A program made the position numbers and the translations under genes. A DNA stretch of 64,000 nt, taken from assembly GCA_033856175.1 (NCBI GenBank), contig JAWVFK010000010.1:1-64000 (forward strand), written 5' to 3'. The notes under the pieces are model-generated. The model was given only the letters and a program-made list of their open reading frames with translations. It ran no database searches and had not been told where the DNA came from. Below, piece after piece: positions 1-8,282 of the stretch (position 1 is its first letter; every line of letters begins with the position of its first letter). This DNA is from JAWVFK01 sp033856175 (lineage in GTDB: Bacteria > Actinomycetota > Thermoleophilia > Solirubrobacterales > 70-9).

Positions 1-140
1 CCGATGAACTCGCCGCCGTAGGGGTATGGAGGACGGATCGCCGAAGAGATCGTCTTCGCGGTCAGGATCATCATGTCCCCGACCTGCTCGAACAGCGATT
101 TGGCGGGCAGGAATGCCCTGTCGGCGAAGGTTCGAACCAT
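1..140 (-). CDS. MlaE/YrbE-type ABC lipid-transport permease, N-terminal fragment
   Basis: Only the first 46 codons are in the window; the gene runs off the left edge. Reading from ATG at 140 the product begins MVRTFADRAFLP and contains IRPPYPYGGEFIG, a stretch typical of the cytoplasmic N-terminus of MlaE/YrbE permeases that work with Mce-type substrate-binding proteins to move lipids across the envelope. A purine-rich GGAGAG sits directly before the ATG, which is too close for an ideal ribosome site, so the exact start is uncertain. The gene is transcribed away from the lipoprotein at 243. The call rests on a short stretch recognised from memory of the family. The rest of the gene, outside the window, would settle it. 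Confidence 0.55.
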   Translation of the reverse strand, partial: MVRTFADRAFLPAKSLFEQVGDMMILTAKTISSAIRPPYPYGGEFI

Positions 141-227
141 CTCTCCGCCGGGGAGATTAGGTGATCCTCCGGTCGAGCGCCAGCGACAACCGTGCCCGCG
201 CCCGCCGGAGACGGGAGGCATAGGTGG

Positions 228-233
228 TATGTT
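228..233 (+). promoter_or_regulatory. Leaderless -10-like element before the lipoprotein gene
   Basis: TATGTT lies 9 bases before TTG at 243, and no Shine-Dalgarno sequence precedes that TTG. The spacing matches the other putative leaderless promoters in this window and is the reason for preferring TTG 243 over GTG 192. Confidence 0.35.
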
Positions 234-242
234 GCGCGCCCC

Positions 243-956
243 TTGGGGGGTCGTGGCGCCAAATACTCTGGGCAGCGCGCCTTGCGGCGCGGCATCGGCC
301 TCTTCGTCGGACTCGCTGCAGTGGCGGTTGCCGGTTGCGGCAGCAGCGGCGCGCGGCAGGACGCCGCCGAGCCGAGCGGCAACTACCCGGTCGAGATCAC
401 CAAGGCGAAGTTCCCGACACGCCAGCGGCTCGCCCAGATCGTCAACCTCGAGATCGCCGTTCGCAACTCTGGCGAACAGACGATCCCCAACCTCGCGCTG
501 ACCGTCTTCGTCGATCCCAACGCCGACCGGCCGTTCGAGGTTCGCACCGACCAGCCGAGCGCCGCCAACCCGAGCAGACCGGTCTGGATCCCCGAGCACG
601 GCGACCCCAGGCTCGCCGGCGCCTCCGGCAGCGCCGGCGCCCAGACGGCCAACCTCTCGACCTTCCAGTTCGGCCCGCTGTCCCCGGGAGAGACCCGCGA
701 GGCGATCTGGCGCCTCTCCCCCGTCCACCCCGGCACCTACACGCTCACCTACCAGGTGAGCGCCGGCCTCCAGGGCAAGGCCAAGGCGATCAACGCCGAT
801 GGCAGCGCGCCGACGGGCAAGTTCCTCGTGACGATCTCGGGTGCGCCGCCGAACGCCGGCGTGGGCGACAAGGGCCAGGTCATCATCCAGCCACCCGACA
901 GCGCCCCCAAGAAGACAGCCAAGAGCAAGAAGGCCAAGAGCAAGAAGAAGGGCTAA
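243..956 (+). CDS. Secreted lipoprotein of unknown function
   Basis: The product is about 237 residues: a basic stretch (residues 10-16), a hydrophobic helix, and a lipobox ending VAGC with the lipidated Cys at about residue 32. This indicates export and anchoring to the outer face of the membrane. The mature part has short beta-rich stretches (for example VEITKAKFP and LEIAVRNSGEQTIPNL) like CARDB/DUF11-type Ig folds, and ends in a lysine-rich tail (KKTAKSKKAKSKKKG) that could bind acidic wall polymers or nucleic acid. The frame is open back to GTG 192, but TTG 243 has a -10-like hexamer 9 bases upstream and gives a more normal signal peptide. It is followed 37 bases later by a sugar dehydrogenase gene on the same strand. 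No enzymatic motif was recognised. Confidence 0.7.
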   Translation: MGGRGAKYSGQRALRRGIGLFVGLAAVAVAGCGSSGARQDAAEPSGNYPVEITKAKFPTRQRLAQIVNLEIAVRNSGEQTIPNLALTVFVDPNADRPFEVRTDQPSAANPSRPVWIPEHGDPRLAGASGSAGAQTANLSTFQFGPLSPGETREAIWRLSPVHPGTYTLTYQVSAGLQGKAKAINADGSAPTGKFLVTISGAPPNAGVGDKGQVIIQPPDSAPKKTAKSKKAKSKKKG

Positions 957-993
957 CCCCGCCTTCTATCCTGTCGATACGACTTCGACAGCG

Positions 994-2208
994 ATGAGAG
1001 CCAGGGTCAGCAACTTCATCCGCGGCGGCAGGGTCGCGGCATTCGCCGGCGCACTCGCTCTGGCGGCAATCGCATCGCCGGCCAGCGCCGGCGCGGTGAC
1101 GCTGACCCGGGTCAGCGGCCACGACTTCAATAGCCCCGTCTACGTAACCCAGCCGCCGAACGGCGGCCCGCTGCTGGTCGTCGAGCAGCCCGGCGTGATC
1201 CGCGCCATCAAGGGCAACAGCGTCCGCTCGACCCCCTTCCTCGACATCCGCGGCAGGGTCACGGGCGGCGGCGAGCAGGGCCTGCTCTCGGTCGCCTTCC
1301 CGCCGAACTACGCCCACACCCACCTCTTCTACGTCTACTACACGAACAGGGGCTGCTCGGCCGCCGGTGACTGCGACATCGAGATCGACGAGTTTCACCG
1401 CTCGCGGTCGAACTCATCCCGCGCCGACGCATCGAGCCGGCGGCGGGTACTGACCATCGGCCACCGTCAGGCCGGCAACCACAACGGCGGCCAGATGCAG
1501 TTCGATCGCCACGGACGGCTCTACGCCGGCACGGGCGACGGCGGTGGCGGTGGCGACCAGTTCGGCAACGCGCTGAGCCGCAACCGGCTGCTCGGCAAGC
1601 TGCTGCGGATCTACCCCCGCGCCCACCGCGGCCATCCCTACACGGTGCCGAGCGGCAACCCCTACGTCGGCAGGAAGGGCCGCGACGAGATCTACTCGCG
1701 CGGCCTGCGCAATCCCTGGCGCTTCTCGATCGACCAGGTCGGCTCGAGCGAGTTCCTGGCGATCGGCGATGTCGGCCAGGGCAGCCAGGAGGAGGTCGAC
1801 TACGAGACCCTCGCCGGCGCCCTCGGCGCCAACTTCGGCTGGAACAGCTTCGAGGGCTTCCTCACCTACCCCGGTGGCGCTCTGGCCGGGAGCCAGCCCA
1901 ACCCGCCGATCTTCGCCTACTCGCACGGCGGAGCGATATGCCCGAGCGGCGGCTGCGCGATCGCCGGCGGCTACGTCGTCCACGACCCGGCGCTGCCGTC
2001 GCTCTCAGGCCGCTACGTCTACGCCGACACCTATCAGGGCGACCTGCGCAGCTTCGTCCCCGCGCTCGGCGGGTCCAGCGGCGACCAGGCGGTGACCGAC
2101 GGCGCGATCCCGCTCCACGTCGACTTCGTCTCCTCCTTCGGCCGCGACATGGAGGGGCAGATCTACGTCGCTTCGCTCAACGGTCCTGTATTCCGCCTGA
2201 CCCCCTAG
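994..2208 (+). CDS. PQQ-dependent sugar dehydrogenase (glucose/sorbosone dehydrogenase family), secreted
   Basis: This protein of 404 residues belongs to the six-bladed propeller GSDH family, which oxidises aldose sugars with PQQ outside the cytoplasm. ATG 994 gives a clean signal peptide (hydrophobic core about residues 14-28, cleavage near ASPASA). Diagnostic motifs are NHNGG at about residue 162, GTGDGG at about 180 and RNPWRFS at about 239. The frame is open further upstream, but that part is arginine-rich shadow coding overlapping the lipoprotein. It is followed by a paralogue (2264-3454) with the same motif order, so the two form a tandem duplication. No pqq biosynthesis genes are in the window, so the cofactor is assumed from the family. 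Confidence 0.85.
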   Translation: MRARVSNFIRGGRVAAFAGALALAAIASPASAGAVTLTRVSGHDFNSPVYVTQPPNGGPLLVVEQPGVIRAIKGNSVRSTPFLDIRGRVTGGGEQGLLSVAFPPNYAHTHLFYVYYTNRGCSAAGDCDIEIDEFHRSRSNSSRADASSRRRVLTIGHRQAGNHNGGQMQFDRHGRLYAGTGDGGGGGDQFGNALSRNRLLGKLLRIYPRAHRGHPYTVPSGNPYVGRKGRDEIYSRGLRNPWRFSIDQVGSSEFLAIGDVGQGSQEEVDYETLAGALGANFGWNSFEGFLTYPGGALAGSQPNPPIFAYSHGGAICPSGGCAIAGGYVVHDPALPSLSGRYVYADTYQGDLRSFVPALGGSSGDQAVTDGAIPLHVDFVSSFGRDMEGQIYVASLNGPVFRLTP

Positions 2209-2248
2209 CCCGGGGAACCGCCGCAGCCGGTCGGCCCGTCCGAGCCAA

Positions 2249-2254
2249 TAGGCT
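2249..2254 (+). promoter_or_regulatory. Leaderless -10-like element before the second sugar dehydrogenase
   Basis: TAGGCT lies 9 bases before TTG at 2264 with no Shine-Dalgarno sequence between them. Confidence 0.4.
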
Positions 2255-2263
2255 GCCGCGGCT

Positions 2264-3454
2264 TTGCTCCGGCGCGGCTCCCCTGGCCTTTCGATTCTTC
2301 TGGCGATCGCACTGCTCGCCGGCTGCGGCGACGGCGCCGGAGGAGCTGCGACCACGTCGCGGGCGCCGGCTACCGGCGACGGCAGCCCGGGCAAGGTCGA
2401 GCTCGCCAAGCTCGGCGACTTCGACAGCCCGCTCTTCCTGACCCAGCCACCGGGCGAGCGCCGGCTGCTGTTCGTCGTCGAGAAGGACGGCGTCATCCGC
2501 GTCCTGCGCGACGGCAAGCCGCTGCCGAAGCCATTTCTCGACATTCGCCAGCGGGTCAACAGCAAGGAGGTCGAGCAGGGCCTGCTCTCGCTCGCCTTCG
2601 CCCCCGACTATCGCCGCTCGCATCGCTTCTACGTCGCCTACACCGGCAGCACCAACGACGTCCAGGTGATCGAGATGCGGAGCTCCGCCCGCGACCCACT
2701 GACCGCCGACCGAAGCTCGGCGCGCCACGTCATCGAGATCCCGGAGCCGGCGCCGAACCACAACGGCGGCCTGCTGCTCTTCGGCCCCGACCGGCTCCTC
2801 TACCTCGGCACCGGCGACGGCGGCCCATCGTACGACCCCCATCGCACAGCCCAGAGCCATCAGAGCTTCCTCGGCAAGATCCTGAGGATCGATCCTCGGC
2901 GCCACGGCAAGGAGCGCTACAGCGCCCCGCAAACGAACCCGTTCGTCGGCGACCCCGGTTGGAACGAGGTCTTCGTGCTCGGGCTGCGCAACCCCTGGCG
3001 GTTCTCGTTCGACCGCAAGAACGGCGACCTGCTGGTGGGCGACGTCGGCCAGGACAAGTGGGAGGAGATCGACTATCGCCCGCGCGCCAAGGCCGCGGGC
3101 TCGAACTTCGGCTGGTCCGCCTATGAGGCCAACCGCCTCGAGCACCCCGACCAGGTCAAGAAGGCCCGCGGATCGGTGCGGCCGATCCTCACCTATCGCC
3201 ACGGCCCCGGCTGCTCGGTCACCGGCGGCTACGTCGTTCGCAGCCCGGCCCTGCCGAGCCTCTATGGCCGCTACCTCTATGGCGACTTCTGCGCCGGCGA
3301 GCTGCGCAGCCTCGTGCCGGCGCTACCGCGCGCCCGCGACGACCGGTCGCTCGGCCTCAAGGTCCCGGCCCTCTCCTCCTTCGCCGAAGACGGTGCCGGC
3401 AATCTCTACGCGCTGTCGCTCAACGGGCCGATCTACCGGATCCTGGCGAAGTAG
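2264..3454 (+). CDS. PQQ-dependent sugar dehydrogenase, lipoprotein paralogue
   Basis: This protein of 396 residues is a second GSDH-family propeller enzyme, but membrane-anchored: the TTG start gives a short signal peptide with lipobox LAGC and Cys at residue 21. NHNGG is at about residue 164, GTGDGG at about 183 and RNPWRFS at about 243, in the same order and spacing as the gene just upstream. The C-terminal part reads GYVVRSPALPSLYGRYLYGDF, matching GYVVHDPALPSLSGRYVYADT in the paralogue. One copy is released and the other lipid-anchored, which suggests division of labour in periplasmic or extracellular sugar oxidation. It converges on the PucR-type gene with only 9 bases between the stop codons. 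Confidence 0.85.
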   Translation: MLRRGSPGLSILLAIALLAGCGDGAGGAATTSRAPATGDGSPGKVELAKLGDFDSPLFLTQPPGERRLLFVVEKDGVIRVLRDGKPLPKPFLDIRQRVNSKEVEQGLLSLAFAPDYRRSHRFYVAYTGSTNDVQVIEMRSSARDPLTADRSSARHVIEIPEPAPNHNGGLLLFGPDRLLYLGTGDGGPSYDPHRTAQSHQSFLGKILRIDPRRHGKERYSAPQTNPFVGDPGWNEVFVLGLRNPWRFSFDRKNGDLLVGDVGQDKWEEIDYRPRAKAAGSNFGWSAYEANRLEHPDQVKKARGSVRPILTYRHGPGCSVTGGYVVRSPALPSLYGRYLYGDFCAGELRSLVPALPRARDDRSLGLKVPALSSFAEDGAGNLYALSLNGPIYRILAK

Positions 3455-3463
3455 CTCCGTTCC

Positions 3464-4621
3464 TCAGCGGGGCAGCGTCGGCGCGAGGATCCGATAGGCC
3501 TTGACCCCCAGCCCCAGCCGCTCGCGGTCCTCGCTGGCCGAGGGGTTGAGGCCGCTGAGCTCGCGGGCGCGGTCGAGCCGGTAGGCGACGGTGTGGCGGT
3601 GGGCGTGGATCGCCCGCGCCGTCGCGTTCATGTTGCAGTTGTTTTCCAGGTAGGCCTCGAGCGTCCGCAGCAGGTCGGAGCGGTAGCGGCTGTCGTAGCT
3701 GACGATCGGCTCGACCGTGTCCTCGTAGAAGCGCGAGACCTCGCGCGGGTTCGATGCGAGCGCCCGCAGCAGCAGCCGGTAGACGGCGTCCTCCACGCCA
3801 TCCTCGAGGCGTTCGGCGAGGCGTTCGTCGCGGGCGATGACGGCGAGTACCAGCTCGGCCTCGGCGATCGCCTCATGCAGATCGCCGGAGTCGGCGTAGA
3901 AGGAGGAGAAGCCGGCGGGGCCGTGGGGGCGCAGCCGCCGTGCCAGCCCGCGCGCCGCCGCAAGCGTCGCCTCGACGCTGTCCTCGCCTTGGCGCGCCGG
4001 CAGCAGCGCGTAGACGCGCTCGCCGACGAGCTCGGCCATCGCGCCCTCGTGCTCGGCGGCGATCATCGCCGCGACCAGCCGCGGCTTGCCGGAGCGAACC
4101 TCGGCGACCATGGCGACGGCGCCCGCGCGCAGCTCACAGCCGAGCCGCGAAGCTCGCCGCAGCATGTCCTCGCGGCTGACGCGCCCCTCGCGCAGCTCCT
4201 CGAGCAGGCCGCCGCGCAGCGTCTCGGCGGCGGCGTCGCGAGCCTCGGTGACGGCGACCTCGGCGAGGCAGGTCAGCGCCGCGGCCTGCAGCACGGCGCT
4301 CTGGTCGATCGCCAGCGCCGGCTCGTCGCTCGGCTCGGGCCGCAGCAACAGCACCGCGCCCATCGCCTCACCGCCGGCGACGACGATCTCCTGGGCCTCG
4401 ATCGCGACCGGCGGCTCGGCGCTGCGCCCGGCGATCGTCGCCGCGACGTAGTCGCTGAGGTCGTCGAGCGGCTTGCCGTTGGGACAGGCAGCGGCGAGGC
4501 CGCGGGCCGGCAGCAGGATCGCCACCGGCCCACCGGCCTCACGCGCCGTTAGCTCCGCGACCCCGGCGAGGCCCTCGCCGCCGAGGACGGCGGCCAGCAT
4601 CTGGGCCTGGAGGTCGCGCAA
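3464..4621 (-). CDS. PucR/CdaR-family transcriptional regulator
   Basis: This protein of 385 residues has the C-terminal helix-turn-helix signature of PucR/CdaR regulators near residues 315-372: LLRTLEAYLENNCNMNATA followed by HRHTVAYRLDRA. The N-terminal two thirds is a sensor-like region without a recognised ligand motif. The start is TTG 4621, preceded by AGGAG three bases upstream. It lies 24 bases downstream of glnA on the same strand, so it is probably co-transcribed with amt-glnB-glnA. PucR-type proteins often control nitrogen-source genes (purines, amino acids, nitrate), which fits this position. Its own target is unknown. Confidence 0.8.
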   Translation of the reverse strand: MRDLQAQMLAAVLGGEGLAGVAELTAREAGGPVAILLPARGLAAACPNGKPLDDLSDYVAATIAGRSAEPPVAIEAQEIVVAGGEAMGAVLLLRPEPSDEPALAIDQSAVLQAAALTCLAEVAVTEARDAAAETLRGGLLEELREGRVSREDMLRRASRLGCELRAGAVAMVAEVRSGKPRLVAAMIAAEHEGAMAELVGERVYALLPARQGEDSVEATLAAARGLARRLRPHGPAGFSSFYADSGDLHEAIAEAELVLAVIARDERLAERLEDGVEDAVYRLLLRALASNPREVSRFYEDTVEPIVSYDSRYRSDLLRTLEAYLENNCNMNATARAIHAHRHTVAYRLDRARELSGLNPSASEDRERLGLGVKAYRILAPTLPR

Positions 4622-4645
4622 GGGCTCCTGGGAGGTAGCCGCCGA

Positions 4646-6010
4646 TCAGAGGATCGGCATGTACCTCTCCAGCTCCCAGCGGGTGACCTGGACGCGGTAC
4701 TCCTCCCACTCCTCGCGCTTGAGGTCGACGTAGCGATCGAAGATGTGATCGCCGAGCGCCTTTCGCACCAGCTCCGAGCCGGCCAGCTCCTCGACCGCCT
4801 CGCCGAGCGTCTCGGGCAGCTGCTCGATGCCGCGCTCGCGCCGCTCGTCGTGGCTGAGGTCGTAGAGGTTGGTCTCCATCGGGTCGGGGATCTCGTAGCC
4901 CTTCTCGATCCCCTCGAGGCCCGCGTGCAGCATCGCCGCGAACGTCAGGTAGGGGTTGCAGGAGGGGTCCGGGCAGCGGAGCTCGCAACGGGTCGCCTGC
5001 TCCTTGCCGGGGTGGTACATCGGCACCCGGACGAGGGCCGAGCGGTTGCGCTGCGACCAGGCGCAGTAGACCGGCGCCTCGTAGCCCGGCACGAGCCGCT
5101 TGTAGCTGTTCACGTTCGGCGCGAACAGGGCCGCGATCTCACGCGCGTGCTTGAGCAGCCCGGCGATGTACGACTTCGCCGTCGCCGAGAGGTGGTACTG
5201 GTCGCTGGCGTCGAAGAACGCGTTCGAGCCGGCGTTGAACAGCGACTGATGGGTGTGCATCCCGGAGCCGTTCTCGCCGAACAGCGGCTTCGGCATGAAC
5301 GTCGCGTAGACGCCGTGCTCCTGGGCGATCTCCTTGACGACGATCTTGTAGGTCATCGCGTTGTCGGACATCCGCAGCCCCTCGGCGTAGCGCATGTCGA
5401 TCTCGTGCTGCGAGGGGCCGACCTCGTGGTGGGTGTACTCGACCGGGATGCCGACCTTCTTCAGCGCGATCACGGTGTCGCGGCGCAGATCCGACGCCGC
5501 GTCGAGCGTCGTCAGGTCGAAGTAGCCGCCCTTGTCGAGGATCTTCGGCACGCCGTCCTCTCCCAGCTCGTCGCTGGCGAAGTAGAAGAACTCCAGCTCC
5601 GGGCCGAGGTTGAAGGTGTCGAAGCCCATGTCGGCCGCGCGCTCGAGCGCCCGCCGCATGACGTAGCGGGGATCGCCCTCGTAGGCCTCGCCGCCGGGCT
5701 TGAGGACGTCGCAGAACATCCGCGCGACGCCGCCCTTCTCGGGGTGCTCGCGCCAGGGCAGCACGGTGAAGGTGTCGGGGTCGGGCATCGCGATCATGTC
5801 CGACTCCTCGATCTGGTTGAAGCCGGTGATCGACGAGCCGTCGAAGCCCATGCCCTGCTCGAAGGCGGACTCGAGCTCCTCGCGGCCGACGGAGAAGCTC
5901 TTCAGCTGGCCGAGGATGTCCGTGAACCAGAAACGGATGAACTCGATGCCTTCGTCCTCGACCCGCTTGAGGATGTCCTTGGGGTCGGTCTGCGATTCGT
6001 GGGTTGCCAT
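4646..6010 (-). CDS. glnA: Glutamine synthetase type I (alpha-like)
   Basis: ATP-dependent synthesis of glutamine from glutamate and ammonium. The protein has 454 residues from ATG 6010, the start with a purine-rich AGCGAGG upstream. Clear GS-I blocks are GMGFDGSSITGF, GPELEFFYF, HHEVGPSQHEID, PKPLFGENGSGMHTHQSL and NRSALVRVP. It lacks the roughly 25-residue insertion of adenylylated GS I-beta enzymes and its length matches I-alpha, although a Tyr in ETNLYDLS occupies the adenylylation-loop position. It lies downstream of amt and glnB and upstream of a PucR regulator. A strong hairpin sits between glnB and glnA. No glnE or glnD is visible, so control by feedback inhibition or protein contacts is more likely than covalent modification (inference). 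Confidence 0.95.
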   Translation of the reverse strand: MATHESQTDPKDILKRVEDEGIEFIRFWFTDILGQLKSFSVGREELESAFEQGMGFDGSSITGFNQIEESDMIAMPDPDTFTVLPWREHPEKGGVARMFCDVLKPGGEAYEGDPRYVMRRALERAADMGFDTFNLGPELEFFYFASDELGEDGVPKILDKGGYFDLTTLDAASDLRRDTVIALKKVGIPVEYTHHEVGPSQHEIDMRYAEGLRMSDNAMTYKIVVKEIAQEHGVYATFMPKPLFGENGSGMHTHQSLFNAGSNAFFDASDQYHLSATAKSYIAGLLKHAREIAALFAPNVNSYKRLVPGYEAPVYCAWSQRNRSALVRVPMYHPGKEQATRCELRCPDPSCNPYLTFAAMLHAGLEGIEKGYEIPDPMETNLYDLSHDERRERGIEQLPETLGEAVEELAGSELVRKALGDHIFDRYVDLKREEWEEYRVQVTRWELERYMPIL

Positions 6011-6052
6011 TTGAGTCTGTTGCCTCGCTTTTCTTTGGGTGGTCCGCCACAT

Positions 6053-6082
6053 GCCGGGGCCGGCTCGAAGGCCGGCCCCGGC
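6053..6082 (-). promoter_or_regulatory. Perfect 12-bp hairpin between glnB and glnA
   Basis: GCCGGGGCCGGC (6053-6064) and GCCGGCCCCGGC (6071-6082) are exact reverse complements around the loop TCGAAG. On the transcribed minus strand the stem is not followed by a T run, so it is not a classical intrinsic terminator. Likely roles are partial attenuation, RNase processing or mRNA stabilisation that sets glnA expression apart from amt-glnB. Confidence 0.6.
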
Positions 6083-6103
6083 TGAGGCGATATGTCTTGG
6101 TGT

Positions 6104-6472
6104 CTAGGCGGTGATCTCCGCTCCGTCGTGGGCCTGCAGGACCTCGTCGCCCTCCTCGCCAGTGCGGATGCGAATCGCCTCCTCCACCGGCAGGACGAAG
6201 ATCTTGCCATCGCCCACCTCACCCGTGCGCGCATGCTTGAGGATCGTCTCGACGACGACGCCCTTCTCGGTGTCGTCGACGACACACTCGATCTTCAGCT
6301 TGGGCCGCACGTTGACGGTCAACTGCGAACCACGGTACTGCTCGACAATGCCCTTCTGTCGTCCAGAGCCCTTGACCTCGGTGATCGAGAGGGACGGGAT
6401 GCCCCGCTCGAGCAGCTCGGTCCGGATCGGCTCGAACGCCTCGTGGCGGATGAACGCCTCGATCTTCTTCAT
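6104..6472 (-). CDS. glnB: PII nitrogen regulatory protein lacking Tyr51
   Basis: This PII signal protein of 122 residues senses 2-oxoglutarate, ATP and ADP and typically gates Amt channels and other nitrogen proteins. It has the N-terminal MKKIEAF, the T-loop preceded by GRQKG (37-41), and the ATP-binding GDGKIFV (87-93) with Lys90. The T-loop reads YRGSQL at 46-51: Ser49 is kept but position 51, the tyrosine uridylylated in enterobacteria or adenylylated in other actinobacteria, is Leu (codon TTG). Uridylylation or adenylylation at that site is therefore impossible. The start overlaps the amt stop in an ATGA arrangement, so the two are translationally coupled and Amt is the probable partner. 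Confidence 0.93.
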   Translation of the reverse strand: MKKIEAFIRHEAFEPIRTELLERGIPSLSITEVKGSGRQKGIVEQYRGSQLTVNVRPKLKIECVVDDTEKGVVVETILKHARTGEVGDGKIFVLPVEEAIRIRTGEEGDEVLQAHDGAEITA

Positions 6473-8022
6473 TTCGTCACCCCCTTCAGGCCGGCCGTGA
6501 CTCGTGCCGCCATCGCCGTCACCCCAGCCGGCGCGGGAGCGCCGAGGCCCGTGGAGCCGCCCGGGTACTCCGGGCCCGGGATGAACTGCTCCGGGTAGCC
6601 GTACATGCCGTGCTCGGAGATGTCGAGACCGGCGTCCTCTTCCTCGGCCGAGACGCGCAGGCCGTAGGTCTTCTTGATGACGTAGAACGTCACGAAGCTC
6701 ATCGAGAAGACGAACGTGAATGCGACCAGCAATCCGATGCCCTGCGCAGCGAGCTGCGTGAAGTGCCCGGAGTAGAACAGCCCGCCATTCGGGTCGCCGA
6801 AGGCGTTGTACTGGGCCAGCCTCGGTGCGGTGAACAACCCGCACGACAGGGTGCCCCAGATACCGGCCAGGCCGTGCGCCGAGAGTGCGCCTACCGGGTC
6901 GTCGATCAGCTTGTCGATGGCGTAGACGCCGAGGACGACGATCACGCCCGCGACCGCACCGATGATCGGTGCCGCCCAGATCTCGACGTAGCCGGAGGGA
7001 GCGGTGATCGCGACGAGTGCCGCGATGGCGCCGTTGCCCGCCATGCCGATGTCGATGTTGCCCGTCTTCAGCTTCGCCGTGGCGACGGCGGCGATCACGC
7101 CGGCCGCAGCGGCCAGGTTGGTGATCAGCAGAATCTCCGGGAACCGGCCATCGATCGCGTTCAGCGTCGAGCCGGGGTTGAACCCGAACCAACCGAGCCA
7201 GAGGATCAGCACGCCGAGCCCGAACAGGGGCATGTTGTGGCCCGGGATCGCCCGCGGCTTGCCGTCAGGCCCGTACTTGCCCCGGCGCGGTCCGAGCAGC
7301 AACAGCGCGGCGAATGCGCCGGATGCGCCGATCAGGTGGACAGCGGTCGAGCCGGCGAAGTCCTGCATGCCGGCGATCGACGTACCGAGCCAATGGCCGC
7401 TTTGCAGGAAGCCGCCGCCGAACACCCAGTGGGCGCCGAGCGGGTAGATCACGCTGGCGAAGATCGCCGAGTAGATGATGTAGACGCCGAACTTGATTCG
7501 CTCGAGCGTGGTGCCCCAGACGATCGCCAGCGACACCGCGCAGAAGACGAACTGGAAGAACCACTTCGACTCGATCGTCGCGTTGGAGAGCCCCAGCACC
7601 GGGAAGTGCGGATGGAACATCGTGATCCCGTCCGAGGTCACGGCGTACGGGCCCATGTCGGTGAAGAAGGCCCCACCCTGGTGGCCGATCACGCCCCCGA
7701 GCGGCCCGCTGAACGCGAACATGAAGCCGACCGCCCACCAGGCGATCGCGGCGATCGAGAAGTTGGTGAGGATCTTCGCCACCACCGTGCCGGCGTTCTT
7801 TCCTCGCGAGAAGCCGATCTCGAGGAAGGCGAACCCGGCCTGCATGAACATCACGAGCGACGCGGCAACGATCACCCAGATCGAGTTGATGCCAACCGTG
7901 TCTTCGAGCTTGCCGTCGATCGCCAGCGCCAGGTCCTTGGCATCGGCGAACGCCGCGGCAGGTGCCGCCAGCAGCGCCAGAAGCGCCAGGCCGACGACCG
8001 CGGGAACGTACTTGCGTTTCAT
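6469..8022 (-). CDS. amt: Ammonium transporter Amt
   Basis: This integral membrane ammonium channel has 517 residues: an N-terminal signal-like helix and then about eleven membrane helices. The twin-histidine pore residues are visible in STAVHLIGAS and LSAHGLAG, and family blocks include MQAGFAFLEIGFSRGKN and WLGWFGFNPGS. AAGGAGAGA lies 7 bases before the ATG. The C-terminal tail after the last helix is longer than in E. coli AmtB, about 70 residues, and ends in an Ala/Gly-rich stretch. It is the first gene of the amt-glnB-glnA-pucR operon and would supply ammonium to GlnA under PII control. Confidence 0.93.
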   Translation of the reverse strand: MKRKYVPAVVGLALLALLAAPAAAFADAKDLALAIDGKLEDTVGINSIWVIVAASLVMFMQAGFAFLEIGFSRGKNAGTVVAKILTNFSIAAIAWWAVGFMFAFSGPLGGVIGHQGGAFFTDMGPYAVTSDGITMFHPHFPVLGLSNATIESKWFFQFVFCAVSLAIVWGTTLERIKFGVYIIYSAIFASVIYPLGAHWVFGGGFLQSGHWLGTSIAGMQDFAGSTAVHLIGASGAFAALLLLGPRRGKYGPDGKPRAIPGHNMPLFGLGVLILWLGWFGFNPGSTLNAIDGRFPEILLITNLAAAAGVIAAVATAKLKTGNIDIGMAGNGAIAALVAITAPSGYVEIWAAPIIGAVAGVIVVLGVYAIDKLIDDPVGALSAHGLAGIWGTLSCGLFTAPRLAQYNAFGDPNGGLFYSGHFTQLAAQGIGLLVAFTFVFSMSFVTFYVIKKTYGLRVSAEEEDAGLDISEHGMYGYPEQFIPGPEYPGGSTGLGAPAPAGVTAMAARVTAGLKGVTK

Positions 8023-8282
8023 GCGTCTCTCTCCTTGCCCGCCCGGGCACTTCGGCGCCGGGCGGTCGCGGGTTTGTGGGGACGAGGATCAAAGTAGGGA
8101 CGATCGCTGCCGCTGCCATTGGCCCGCTGTCGGAAATGTCGGCGGCGATTTTCGCCAGATAGTCGAAGTCCCTCGTCAGCCCCGCCCGTGGCGCGTCATC
8201 GTCATCTGACGTCGCCTTCCTGGCTGAGCAGCCAAGCGGAGTAGTCTCCGTCGCAACCGCGCCAGCGAACCGAGGAGAGGCA

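Noticed and set aside
4646..6010. GS I-beta type with adenylylation control, suggested by NLYDLS
   Set aside because: The I-beta insertion is absent and the length fits I-alpha; a Tyr at that place alone is not enough.
6053..6082. Intrinsic terminator between glnB and glnA
   Set aside because: No T run follows the stem in the direction of transcription, and glnA follows directly.
4745..6085. Long open frame antisense to glnA, and similar antisense frames opposite metH (11241-12857) and the membrane gene (18990-21050)
   Set aside because: Such frames arise from the GC-rich third codon position of the real gene. Their translations are Arg, Ala, Asp and Val repeats without family motifs.
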